A DNA stretch of 64,000 bases from Pedobacter cryoconitis (GTDB lineage Bacteria > Bacteroidota > Bacteroidia > Sphingobacteriales > Sphingobacteriaceae), in the NCBI RefSeq assembly GCF_014207135.1, contig NZ_JACHCC010000001.1:434001-498000 (forward strand). The letters run 5' to 3'. The position numbers were made by a program, and so were the translations under genes. The stretch's first letter is position 1; each line of letters begins with the position of its first letter. Below the pieces are notes generated by a model, which saw nothing but the letters and a program-made list of their open reading frames with translations, searched no databases and was not told the DNA's origin. Of this stretch, positions 1 through 7,958 are shown piece by piece.

Positions 1-450
1 AATGATTTCTTCATTGCTGATCCGGATGGAATGATTCATCTCGTAAAATAATTCACAAATCAGGGACATGATTGGCACTTCCCATAAAATTGCGCGATAC
101 CACAATCCTTCAATATGCACCTCCAGCTGATCATCATGCTGTTCAATATGGACTTCCTCAGGCTGATAACGGTAGCCTTCCAGGAAATCCAGGTACAGCG
201 GATCGAGATACGGACAGTTAACCTGCAGGAACTTCTTTTCTTCTCTGGTCAGACGCAGCTGGGCCATTTCATTGACTGCCTTACGCAGTGCATCACCAAA
301 TCCTGCCGGAAAGGAGTGATTCCCACGGTTTATAAATTTATAGCGGACTTTTGCATAAGGAAATAAGCGGATAACGCCCTGCTGCATCGTGAACTTATAA
401 AAATCATTGTCGAGGATAGACACTATTGAAGGAACCGGTTGTATAGTCAT
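1..450 (-). CDS. pncB: Nicotinate phosphoribosyltransferase, N-terminal part (3' end outside window)
   Basis: I translated this minus-strand frame directly; it starts with ATG at 450 and stays open to the window edge (150 codons). The product converts nicotinate plus PRPP to nicotinate mononucleotide in NAD salvage (family knowledge). Seen: DNDFYKFTMQQ at residues 14-24, VRYKFINRG near 35-43, PYLDPLYLDFLEGYR near 80-94 and GLWYRAILWEVP at 114-125, all typical of the PncB N-terminal domain. The family is usually about 390-400 residues, so more than half the gene is missing. The plus-strand frame opposite it is a shadow. Confidence 0.9.
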   Translation of the reverse strand, partial: MTIQPVPSIVSILDNDFYKFTMQQGVIRLFPYAKVRYKFINRGNHSFPAGFGDALRKAVNEMAQLRLTREEKKFLQVNCPYLDPLYLDFLEGYRYQPEEVHIEQHDDQLEVHIEGLWYRAILWEVPIMSLICELFYEMNHSIRISNEEII

Positions 451-508
451 ATGTTCAGGTTAATCCAGCTATTAGCATAATTCGCGCCAATAGCTGATTA
501 AATCTGCC

Positions 509-997
509 TTAAATATAAGAATTAGCATCCAATAGAACGGCTAGTTGAATACAATGTGTATCAGAACGATTGCTCCAGGCATGATTTGTACCTCTCTGAA
601 CCACGATATCCCCGGCCTTTAAAAGTGTTTCTTCATCATCCAGGATCATATATATTTCCCCTGATAAGATGATAATATAATCTAATGTATCAGTTTTGTG
701 CATCAGAGGATGTACCTGGCCTTTTTCCAGTGGTTTAATGCCCAGGTCTTTATCTGGTGGAATGCTGACGTAACGGAAATAAGAGCCATTAACAGGAACT
801 TTGGGGAAAGCTGTGTTTTCAACCAGAACTTCTTTTGACAGACTTGCGGGCATTTCATTGGTAACCCAGATATCAGAAATAATCAGACCTGGAAAATGTT
901 CGGAGACATTTTTCACAATGGCATCTTCGGTAATTACTGATTTACCATTTTTAATTCCTGTTACGATTCGACGGGGTATTTTGGGAATTGGAGACAT
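509..997 (-). CDS. Cupin-domain protein
   Basis: This 162-residue protein has a single small-beta-barrel cupin domain in its second half. Metal-type ligand candidates are His96 and His100 in the first motif and His139 in GDIVVQRGTNHAW (129-141); the segment around DYIIILSGEIYMI fits the first cupin motif. Related proteins are annotated as cupin proteins near oxidoreductases, with no fixed substrate. It ends 12 bases after the quinone oxidoreductase gene in the same direction, so the two are probably co-transcribed and the cupin may share its role in handling reactive carbonyls or quinones (inference). Confidence 0.8.
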   Translation of the reverse strand: MSPIPKIPRRIVTGIKNGKSVITEDAIVKNVSEHFPGLIISDIWVTNEMPASLSKEVLVENTAFPKVPVNGSYFRYVSIPPDKDLGIKPLEKGQVHPLMHKTDTLDYIIILSGEIYMILDDEETLLKAGDIVVQRGTNHAWSNRSDTHCIQLAVLLDANSYI

Positions 998-1009
998 ATC
1001 TTTAATAAT

Positions 1010-2014
1010 TTAAGCAACTTGCATAACTAATTTTTTTCCTTTGGTCTGATTATCTTCTAAAAGCTGATGGGCTTTGCGGACGGTTTCCGGATCTAATGGT
1101 CCAACAACTTGAACGGAGGGGGGCGTGATTGAAGATTCAGCCATTAATCTGATGACCTCATCCAGTTTCTCCCCGTAATATTGAAAGTTATTTTGCAGGG
1201 AGTAAGCATAATTGGAAATATTTACAATTACAGTACCCTTGTTAAACAGTTCCTCTCTGGCAATATCTGTAGTGAGTGCAGTCACATCAGTATAAGTACC
1301 ATTTATTGTAATGATCAGCGCACAGACTAATGACATATCACCACCTACTAAATCTATACAGTGATTAAATTGATTCCCCTCATTTTTATCAAGGATCACC
1401 TGCACCAGGTTCCCGTTATGATAATCAATTATTTGTTCTTCTTTTAACCCGGCCTTAATCAATTGATTTTTGCTTTCTTCATTGCCAGCTGTGACAATTA
1501 TATTTTGATAACCTTTGGCAACGAGTATCTTGATCAGTACCATACCCACGCCGCCAGCCGCACCACTAATAAAAATGGTATCATTTAAACTGATTGCTAA
1601 ACGATTATAACATTGCAGGGCAGTGAGCGATGCACTAGGTATGGCTGCGGCTTCTTCAAAGCTGATATGTTCAGGTTTGGCTGCTAATATTAATTCGGGT
1701 ACACTGATGTACTCGGTATAAGTACCGTTTGAGCCCATGCTCCCCGAGGCGGCCAATACAGCATCACCAACTTTGTATCTTTGGACTAGTTTGCCGGTTT
1801 TAACTACTATTCCTGAGAGTTCGCGTCCCAGGATAGGGGAGTGCATCCGTTTTCTTTCCGTCTTACCTTGTCTCATCTGATAATCTATAGGGTTGAAAGC
1901 TGTCGCTTTTATTTTTATCAATACCTCGTTTTCACCAGGTTCAGGTACTGACAGATTATCCTCAAGGATAAAATTAGCAGTACTTCCAAAGTCTTTTAAT
2001 ATAATCGCCTTCAT
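1010..2014 (-). CDS. Quinone oxidoreductase-type medium-chain dehydrogenase (NADPH)
   Basis: This is a 334-residue MDR-superfamily protein of the zinc-independent quinone reductase branch. Seen: N-terminal GroES-like fold with FNPIDYQMRQG near 40-50, the GREL-SGIV segment near 63-70 and the nucleotide-binding loop GAAGGVG at 151-157. The zinc-ligand cysteine cluster of alcohol dehydrogenases is absent. Such enzymes reduce quinones or enones with NADPH. It is divergent from the HxlR regulator at 2115, with a palindrome in the 100-base spacer, so control by that regulator is likely. The downstream cupin gene is in the same orientation. Confidence 0.88.
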   Translation of the reverse strand: MKAIILKDFGSTANFILEDNLSVPEPGENEVLIKIKATAFNPIDYQMRQGKTERKRMHSPILGRELSGIVVKTGKLVQRYKVGDAVLAASGSMGSNGTYTEYISVPELILAAKPEHISFEEAAAIPSASLTALQCYNRLAISLNDTIFISGAAGGVGMVLIKILVAKGYQNIIVTAGNEESKNQLIKAGLKEEQIIDYHNGNLVQVILDKNEGNQFNHCIDLVGGDMSLVCALIITINGTYTDVTALTTDIAREELFNKGTVIVNISNYAYSLQNNFQYYGEKLDEVIRLMAESSITPPSVQVVGPLDPETVRKAHQLLEDNQTKGKKLVMQVA

Positions 2015-2081
2015 GATCTTTTGATTTTACACCGGCTAAATTAGTTGACCAATAGTTTATATTTGCTATCAGTTAACTTCA

Positions 2082-2095
2082 GGTAACTAGTTACC
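2082..2095. promoter_or_regulatory. 14-bp perfect palindrome, candidate HxlR operator
   Basis: GGTAACTAGTTACC is a perfect palindrome in the spacer between the divergent quinone oxidoreductase and hxlR-family genes. A TATATTTG -7-like box lies at 2058-2065 on the plus strand. HxlR-family dimers bind inverted repeats in such spacers (family knowledge); assigning this site to the regulator is inference. Confidence 0.45.
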
Positions 2096-2114
2096 CCGAA
2101 TAAACCATCAGCAT

Positions 2115-2495
2115 ATGGGCACTGTGAAAAATAAAGGAAATGTAAGAGAAGCGAGCTGCCAGGAAGAACTTACAGCTATGCGCGATAGTATAGAAATACT
2201 TGGTGGAAAATGGAAATTGCTGATCATGCGGTATCTGACAAACAGAACTGCTGAACATAATCATTTTAAAAAGATTCAGCGTGGAATTAATGGGATTTCT
2301 GCTAAGATGTTAGCTAAAGAATTGAAAGATCTTGAAGTTAATATGATGGTTACCAGGACCATTCAGGATACCAGACCTGTTACTGTTGAGTATGCAATAA
2401 CAGAATATGGGAAGAGTATTATACCTGTAACGGATATGTTGGTACAGTGGGGACTGAACCACAGGGAAAAAATTAAAGAAGAGGTACTTGTATAG
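2115..2495 (+). CDS. HxlR/MarR-like winged-helix transcriptional regulator
   Basis: This 126-residue protein is an HxlR-family DNA-binding regulator. Seen: GGKWKLLIMRYL at 30-41, the recognition-helix region GISAKMLAKELKDLE at 60-74 and the wing region VTVEYAITEYG near 89-99. A single cysteine (Cys15) lies just before the winged helix, in the position where redox or quinone-sensing members (HypR, YodB) carry their sensor cysteine. Together with the divergent quinone oxidoreductase this suggests a thiol-based electrophile switch, which is inference. No other regulator is close by. Confidence 0.88.
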   Translation: MGTVKNKGNVREASCQEELTAMRDSIEILGGKWKLLIMRYLTNRTAEHNHFKKIQRGINGISAKMLAKELKDLEVNMMVTRTIQDTRPVTVEYAITEYGKSIIPVTDMLVQWGLNHREKIKEEVLV

Positions 2496-2634
2496 ATGGT
2501 TTATCGTTATAGCTGTATGTAAATAAGTGTTTATTTATTGAATGGTAAAGATTCGTTAACAGGAATCGCTAATTATATACACTACATTTACAGCATTGAC
2601 TTAGAGTCGCGATCAACGGGGGAAAAAATACAGG

Positions 2635-3780
2635 ATGACCAAAAAAGTCAAGTTCATTAATATCAATCAGTCTAAATTTTATAGTACAGTACGCAAAAGA
2701 GTTGATACTCATTTCAGAGAAAATAATATTTCCATTCATGCGAATGGTGCAATGTGGTTTAAAGCTGTATTCTTTTTAACAGGGTTGGCGTCGCTCTACC
2801 TCCTTATCCTTTTAGGGAGTTTTAGTCTGCCCGTTTTACTTTTACTGTCCGTTTTACTAGGTGTGTTCGGTGCATTCGTGGGTTTTAATATCTGTCACGA
2901 TGCAATTCATAAAGCCTTTTCAGAAAATGCGAAGGTGAATCAATTATTTAGTTTTGTATTTAATCTGATCGGGGCTAGTCCATATGTCTGGAATATTTGC
3001 CATAACATTGTACATCATACCTACACCAATATTGCCGGACATGATGAAGATATTGATGTGGCACCAGGACTTATCCGTTTCTCTGATACCGAAACAGTTA
3101 ATAAATTACAAAGCTATCAGCATTTCTATGCCTTTGTCCTGTATAGCTTTTCAATGCTTTCCTGGGTATTCAGAAAAGATTATAAGAAGTTTTTTCAGCA
3201 TAAAATAGGGGAACATAAGACTGTCCATCCAAAAATTGAATACTTCAGGCTTTTCTTTTACAAGGCGATATATTATTTTCTTTTTATAGGACTTCCTTTA
3301 TGGGTTATGCCTGTTACCTGGGGACAATTTCTGATTGGTTTTCTGGTGATGCAGTTTTCACAAGGTTTGGTACTCGGACTTGTTTTCCAGCTGGCGCATG
3401 TCGTGGAAGGAACAGATTTTCCTGCTCCTGACCCAGTGGGGAATATAGAAGAGGCCTGGGCAGTACATCAGTTACGGACTACTGCAAATTTTGCTGGTGG
3501 AAGTAAACTGGCTGCATTTCTCTGCGGCGGATTAAACCGTCAGATCGAGCACCATCTTTTTCCGAAGATTTGTCATATCCATTATCCTGCAATTGGTGCC
3601 ATTGTGCGGAAAACTGCGATAGAATTTAATCTTCCTTACATAGAAAGTATAACATTCACAGATGCATTGCAGTCTCATTACCGGATGCTGCGAAAACTGG
3701 GAAAAGAAACTTATAAATTGAATAAAAATATCAATAGGGAAATATATGTTATTCCTGCCGTTATAGAGGCTGTACTTTAA
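2635..3780 (+). CDS. Membrane fatty acid desaturase (acyl-CoA/front-end type)
   Basis: This 381-residue integral membrane protein has the three histidine boxes of di-iron desaturases: HDAIH at 88-92, HNIVHH at 123-128 and QIEHH at 303-307. The Gln in the third box is typical of front-end (delta-5/delta-6-like) desaturases, but there is no fused cytochrome b5 domain. Hydrophobic segments lie near 42-85 and 205-250. The protein introduces a double bond into acyl chains using O2 and would act in membrane-lipid adaptation. Its stop codon overlaps by four bases the end of the convergent membrane-protein gene. Confidence 0.9.
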   Translation: MTKKVKFININQSKFYSTVRKRVDTHFRENNISIHANGAMWFKAVFFLTGLASLYLLILLGSFSLPVLLLLSVLLGVFGAFVGFNICHDAIHKAFSENAKVNQLFSFVFNLIGASPYVWNICHNIVHHTYTNIAGHDEDIDVAPGLIRFSDTETVNKLQSYQHFYAFVLYSFSMLSWVFRKDYKKFFQHKIGEHKTVHPKIEYFRLFFYKAIYYFLFIGLPLWVMPVTWGQFLIGFLVMQFSQGLVLGLVFQLAHVVEGTDFPAPDPVGNIEEAWAVHQLRTTANFAGGSKLAAFLCGGLNRQIEHHLFPKICHIHYPAIGAIVRKTAIEFNLPYIESITFTDALQSHYRMLRKLGKETYKLNKNINREIYVIPAVIEAVL

Positions 3781-4379
3781 ACAGGTTGCCTGGTCAGGTG
3801 GTTCCCCTGGATTAACATATTAACCCCGTAGGCTGTAGTAGCAAATGCAACGCCAATACCCAGGAAAGATTGTATAAAAGGGAATGGTTCGGTATCCCTG
3901 ACTATCATTGTTATACTGGCGATTGAAACCAGGCAGGTCCAGGTAGCCAGATAATAGTCGATCTTTCTATTGAATATTTTTGCCATAGGGTAGAAGTGGA
4001 GACCGACAATCATAGCTATTGCAGACAAAATAAATTGCTGATAACCCAGGAATGATAATAATATACAGGCTATAGGGATAGTTATGCCTTCAATGCCAAA
4101 GATGATCCCAAACCATTTTTTGATATTTTCTCCTTCCTTTTTATCCGCTTCAGAAGTGAATTCAGGATATCTTTTAGCGGCAGCAAACAGTTTGATACTA
4201 TAAATAATAAATATCAGGATAAAGATGCAGAAAAATGTCAGGACCAAATAGTGGTCTTTCCCTTGTAACCCACCAGTGGCTATTCCCGCCCACATTGTTG
4301 TGAAAAGGGCCATTAGCAATAATCCGCTGGCAATAGAGGTAACGATAGCTCTGGGAATGATATTTGGTCCTGAATTCAT
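3777..4379 (-). CDS. Multi-pass membrane protein of unknown function
   Basis: The 200-residue product has about six hydrophobic segments (near residues 10-30, 42-65, 85-108, 112-130, 143-160 and 165-190) separated by short charged loops, and no signal peptide. I do not recognise a catalytic motif. A charged stretch (SEADKKEGENIKKW) sits in the loop between the second and third segments. It is convergent with the desaturase and overlaps it by four bases, and lies downstream of the 2-hydroxyacid dehydrogenase homologue in the same orientation. Function cannot be assigned. Confidence 0.75.
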   Translation of the reverse strand: MNSGPNIIPRAIVTSIASGLLLMALFTTMWAGIATGGLQGKDHYLVLTFFCIFILIFIIYSIKLFAAAKRYPEFTSEADKKEGENIKKWFGIIFGIEGITIPIACILLSFLGYQQFILSAIAMIVGLHFYPMAKIFNRKIDYYLATWTCLVSIASITMIVRDTEPFPFIQSFLGIGVAFATTAYGVNMLIQGNHLTRQPV

Positions 4380-4436
4380 GAGTTTGTGTTTTGAGGTCTC
4401 TGAACTTTAATTTACACAAATTAATTTGCTTCAGGA

Positions 4437-5336
4437 TTATATCTCCAGGAATCCTTTCATGTTAGCCAATACCTTCTCTGACAACCTTTGTTTGGCCTCA
4501 AAAGTGAAACCTCCAAACTGATCTGATAAAATTATATTGTCATGTCCACTAAACTCTTTGATAAAATCACCTACTCCGTCAGCATCGAAGATGGCGAAGT
4601 TTTTGGGATTAGCAATCCATTTTAAAAATGCTTCTTTTTCAAAAGGCACACCCAGCGAAGTATTAACAAGGATTGAGTTAGTTTTCTTAAGTTCAAACTC
4701 CCGCTCGGTTAATAATATTGTGTTTTTAGGTAAGTGAGTGGTAACGATATCACAAGATTGCATTAACTCATCAAGACTAAGATAGTTGATCCCATTCTTC
4801 TCTTCTTCATATTTTCTTGTTCGGCTAAAATAAGATACATTCATTCCAAAATGTAAAGCAGTCTGAGCAACCATCAGGCCCAGTGTTCCAAGACCAATGA
4901 TACCAATACTTTTGTTTTTCAGTTCAACTGGTTCATCTTTCCATCTCGCTTTAAGAAGCCCTTTCAACAGGAAAATAAGTTGTGCAAATATAAATTCCAC
5001 CGCTCCTTCATCCCCATAATCCTTAACCCCTTTAACCAGTATACCTTTCTCGCGGGCAGCTATGATATTAACATTTGCTGAAGCCTCATCATAAAGACTG
5101 CAACACATTCCTATGTATTTTAAAGATGTTGTTTGGGCTATGATTTCGGCAGTGATTTTTGTTTGCCAGCTGACTAGTACACAATCTGCATCACCTATAC
5201 GTGCAAGCGTCTCGGCATCATCTGCCGGATAATCATTGTATATGGTTATTTTGTGTCTGGATAAGTTAGAAATCTGCTCGATGATTTCCTGGGTTAATCC
5301 ACAATTATCTATAATTATTATTTTTTCAAATGTCAT
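4437..5336 (-). CDS. D-2-hydroxyacid dehydrogenase homologue lacking canonical catalytic residues
   Basis: This 299-residue protein has the two-domain fold of NAD-dependent D-2-hydroxyacid dehydrogenases. The Rossmann loop GIIGLGTLGLMV at 145-156 is intact. At the catalytic positions it departs from the family: the usual NxxRG motif is NTSLG (225-229), so the substrate-binding Arg is Leu, and the usual PHxxGxT motif is SDQFGGFT (271-278), so the catalytic His is gone. It may bind NAD(H) without normal dehydrogenase activity, or use another chemistry. The length is slightly short for the family. Confidence 0.82.
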   Translation of the reverse strand: MTFEKIIIIDNCGLTQEIIEQISNLSRHKITIYNDYPADDAETLARIGDADCVLVSWQTKITAEIIAQTTSLKYIGMCCSLYDEASANVNIIAAREKGILVKGVKDYGDEGAVEFIFAQLIFLLKGLLKARWKDEPVELKNKSIGIIGLGTLGLMVAQTALHFGMNVSYFSRTRKYEEEKNGINYLSLDELMQSCDIVTTHLPKNTILLTEREFELKKTNSILVNTSLGVPFEKEAFLKWIANPKNFAIFDADGVGDFIKEFSGHDNIILSDQFGGFTFEAKQRLSEKVLANMKGFLEI

Positions 5337-5430
5337 TCTTTGTTAATTAATTATTCCGGATGCGAATATATGTTAATTTTAACGCTTGGTGTATGTGTAA
5401 ATATATGTTGGAGTTTTCTTAATTTGCATC

Positions 5431-5922
5431 ATGAGCAAACATAGATTTTGGGGTGTAGTAGAATTAGGCTGGGCTGGGTTTTCCGGTGAGAAAACTTATA
5501 CTATTCCTCATTTTGCTAAAAGTGATGTTGAGATTTTTTTTGGCGATGAATTTGATGAGGAAGGTGAAGAACTTGAGGATGCCCCTTCTTCGGATAAATT
5601 GGATCAGTACGAAGAGACATTCTTAGCTTTTCTTGAGCATTTGGATACTATCATCATAGAAATTAAGCAAAAAACTTTTGAACGGTATCAGAAGATTTAT
5701 GCGCATTATTATGAAGATAAATCAAAGTCTGGAAAAGATCCGCTTTATATCAACACCTCTGAGAAGCATTTCAAATGTGTTCAGGATATAAATTATATCC
5801 GAATATCGGACGACCATGTTTTAAGGATTTCTATTCGTTATGAAATAGATACAGAACATGGAATTGAGATAAAAATACAAGACAATAAGGTTATTGATAT
5901 TGGAGGAATAGCGGAAACCTAA
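5431..5922 (+). CDS. Uncharacterised acidic protein
   Basis: The 163-residue product is soluble and acidic, with a run of Glu/Asp near residues 37-55 (GDEFDEEGEELEDAP) and no signal peptide or membrane segment. It loosely resembles DUF6985-type proteins, some of which are found as immunity-like or stand-alone genes, but I cannot confirm this by eye. The start is supported by a TTAATTTG box ending four bases before the ATG, the same spacing as at several other genes in this window. No toxin gene is adjacent. Confidence 0.7.
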   Translation: MSKHRFWGVVELGWAGFSGEKTYTIPHFAKSDVEIFFGDEFDEEGEELEDAPSSDKLDQYEETFLAFLEHLDTIIIEIKQKTFERYQKIYAHYYEDKSKSGKDPLYINTSEKHFKCVQDINYIRISDDHVLRISIRYEIDTEHGIEIKIQDNKVIDIGGIAET

Positions 5923-5981
5923 GCAGGATTAAACCATTTTAGTTTTTATACATCATAGGATAAAATTAAAAACATTGTACT

Positions 5982-6311
5982 ATGAAAGCTAAGATTATAG
6001 GGTTGTCTCTATTGATAGCCACAATTGGATTAACAAGCTCAACTTTTGCCCAGGATAGTAAATTTGCTCAGACACATCCACGCAGAGCAGAGGTTAACAG
6101 TCGTTTGAAAAACCAGAATAACCGGATTCATAAGGAGGTTAAGGAAGGTGAGTTGAGCAAACAGCAAGCCGCTAACCTACATAGAAAAGACAAAAGTATA
6201 AGAACTGAAGAGCGAAATATGGCTGCACGTGACGGTGGGCATCTGACCAAAAAAGATCAGGCCAAATTAAATCATCGTGAAAACAACGTGAGTAAACAAA
6301 TAGGACAATAA
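5982..6311 (+). CDS. Small secreted basic protein, function unknown
   Basis: This 109-residue protein begins with a clear signal peptide (residues 1 to about 23, ending STFA before QD). The mature part is hydrophilic, rich in Lys, Arg, Asn, Gln and His, and contains two similar helical units, EVNSRLKNQNNRI and KLNHRENNVSKQI, suggesting a helical repeat. Similar small periplasmic proteins occur widely in Bacteroidota and Proteobacteria without known role. A strong terminator follows 13 bases after the stop codon. Confidence 0.75.
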   Translation: MKAKIIGLSLLIATIGLTSSTFAQDSKFAQTHPRRAEVNSRLKNQNNRIHKEVKEGELSKQQAANLHRKDKSIRTEERNMAARDGGHLTKKDQAKLNHRENNVSKQIGQ

Positions 6312-6324
6312 ATCATTATTATAT

Positions 6325-6372
6325 AAAAGCGGAATGACCAGGTTTATTTACAAGCCTGGTCATTCCGCTTTT
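6325..6372 (+). terminator. Intrinsic terminator after the small secreted protein gene
   Basis: An 18-bp perfect inverted repeat (arms 6325-6342 and 6355-6372) with a 12-base loop ends in TTTT. It directly follows the gene ending at 6311. Confidence 0.85.
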
Positions 6373-6769
6373 ATGTGTCTGCTAATATTTATTATTTGCT
6401 TAAATTAAAATTCATGTAGATAAAAACAATCATTAAACTAGATAACAGAACCTGATTAATAAATTGAAAAACATCTATATGTCGAGCAAAGAAATAAAGG
6501 AAAGATATGATGGACTTTATAACAGCCTTCTGTCAGCGTATTGATCAATATGGGGTAGCACTATACAGACAATAAAATAAAGACCCTAATTATATTTTTG
6601 GATTTTCTACGAACTATATTCCATTAAAGACAATTTCTTTGAAAGGAATAGCCTGCCCTAATTGTAATCATGTTGGAGAATTAGAAATGACTTTTCTGCA
6701 ACTCGAGCAAGATGGAGTTGTTGTACAGCGATTAAATTTATCATTAAAACCAAACATCGGAAAACAAAA
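6373..6769. other. Intergenic stretch without a supportable gene
   Basis: About 400 bases of AT-rich sequence. It contains a 22-codon frame from 6508 and a TTG-initiated frame from 6639 with a CPNC pair that runs into the tRNA terminator and tRNA-Leu. Both look like chance frames or remnants; I see no promoter or repeat. Confidence 0.5.
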
Positions 6770-6799
6770 AAAAGCTTCTGGTGATAACCAGAAGCTTTT
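6770..6799 (-). terminator. Terminator of the tRNA cluster
   Basis: AAAAGCTTCTGG (6770-6781), a six-base loop and CCAGAAGCTTTT (6788-6799) form a 12-bp stem. Read on the minus strand it follows the last tRNA-Leu and runs into a U-rich tract. Confidence 0.85.
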
Positions 6800-6803
6800 G
6801 CAG

Positions 6804-6888
6804 TACTCAGAGCGGGAATCGAACCCGCACGACTTTTAAGGTCACAGGATTTTAAGTCCTGCGTGTCTACCAGTTCCACCATCTGAGC
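6804..6888 (-). tRNA. tRNA-Leu (anticodon UAA), copy 2
   Basis: The 85-base class II tRNA has acceptor arms GCTCAGA and TCTGAGT with discriminator A, a D arm, an anticodon stem CAGGA/TCCTG with loop CTTAAAA (anticodon UAA), a long variable arm and T arm GCGGG/CCCGC. CCA is not encoded. It is identical to the copy at 7060-7144. Confidence 0.96.
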
Positions 6889-6936
6889 AGGTGTAAAACC
6901 TTTCAAAATAAAAGCCCTCTGTAAAGAAGGCTTTAG

Positions 6937-7009
<73 letters not shown>

Positions 7010-7059
7010 ATTGGTATTGTATTATCGGTTCTGTATAACATTATACAGTTACTCTTGAG

Positions 7060-7144
7060 TACTCAGAGCGGGAATCGAACCCGCACGACTTTTAAGGTCA
7101 CAGGATTTTAAGTCCTGCGTGTCTACCAGTTCCACCATCTGAGC
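7060..7144 (-). tRNA. tRNA-Leu (anticodon UAA), copy 1
   Basis: The sequence is identical to the tRNA-Leu at 6804-6888: same class II fold, anticodon UAA and discriminator A. It lies second in the transcript order Gly-Leu-Gly-Leu. Confidence 0.96.
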
Positions 7145-7192
7145 AGGTGTTAACCTTTTAAATAAATGTCTTCCGGTAAAGAAAACACTTAG

Positions 7193-7265
<73 letters not shown>

Positions 7266-7344
7266 ATTGGTTTTGATAACATCATCCGATGTTTCCAGAC
7301 TTTCATAAGGTTAAAACTGTATACCTTGTTTCCGTTTGGGATTG

Positions 7345-7374
7345 CAAATATAAGCACTTTTATATTACTGTCAA
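7345..7374 (-). promoter_or_regulatory. Promoter of the tRNA cluster
   Basis: On the minus strand a TTG (7374-7372) is followed after 19 bases by TATATTTG (7352-7345), matching the Bacteroidota -33 TTG / -7 TAnnTTTG pattern. It lies just upstream of the first tRNA-Gly and just downstream of recX. Confidence 0.75.
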
Positions 7375-7400
7375 GTTATTTTTAATAAAAAAAACAGGTA

Positions 7401-7886
7401 TTAACTTAAGTTATTGTCCTTCAGTACTTCAGAAATTAAATTATTTTCAAACCCTTTACCCATGAGATAGGTAATCAGTTTATATTTTCTTTTATAGGCA
7501 TCTTTTTCTACCAGCACAGCCGATTTTTTTTCTGCTGCTTCACGTATGGTTTTTAAATAATCATCATAATCGATGGTATTTAAAGCTTTCAAAATCATTT
7601 TCTCAGGGACTTTTTTTAGCTTGAGCCCTTGTTTGATTTTAATCTTCCCCCATTTTTTGATGTTGAACTTGCCCGATACATAAGACATGGCAAACCTTTC
7701 CTCATTTAAAAAGTTATTCAGAATTAACTCTGTAATGATTTCTTCGACTTCATCAGGTCTTAATCCCCAGTCATAAAGTTTGTTCCTGATTTCCTGTTGC
7801 GCGCGCTCCTGGTAGGCACAGTAACTTTCCGCTTTAACTAAAGCAGTTCTTTTGTCCAGGATAGGTTTTGAATATTGTTTTTCCAA
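7401..7886 (-). CDS. recX: RecX-family regulatory protein
   Basis: The 161-residue product matches RecX: an all-helical protein of tandem three-helix repeats that binds RecA filaments and limits their activity (family knowledge). Seen: AYQERAQQEIRNKLYDWGL near 24-42, the NFLNEERFAMSYV repeat near 58-70 and the WGKIKIKQGLKLKKVP segment near 80-95. RecA is not in the window. It is divergent from murF-alr, sharing a 72-base spacer. The ATG start is preceded by no better upstream option. Confidence 0.88.
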   Translation of the reverse strand: MEKQYSKPILDKRTALVKAESYCAYQERAQQEIRNKLYDWGLRPDEVEEIITELILNNFLNEERFAMSYVSGKFNIKKWGKIKIKQGLKLKKVPEKMILKALNTIDYDDYLKTIREAAEKKSAVLVEKDAYKRKYKLITYLMGKGFENNLISEVLKDNNLS

Positions 7887-7958
7887 TGATTGAATAGATC
7901 AGCAGGAACAAATATCTGCATTATTATTAACTTAGTCCCAATCTAAGTACCCGGATAA

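Noticed and set aside
115..366. Plus-strand 83-codon frame
   Set aside because: It lies opposite the clear pncB coding sequence on the minus strand.
5431..6311. Toxin/immunity pair
   Set aside because: The acidic protein loosely resembles immunity-type domains, but its neighbour is a small basic secreted protein with no toxin motif, and a toxin-sized gene is absent.
6639..6839. TTG-started 66-codon frame with a CPNC zinc-ribbon-like pair
   Set aside because: It reads through the tRNA-cluster terminator and into tRNA-Leu, and has no ribosome site; the coding look of its first part may be a gene remnant but is too weak to call.
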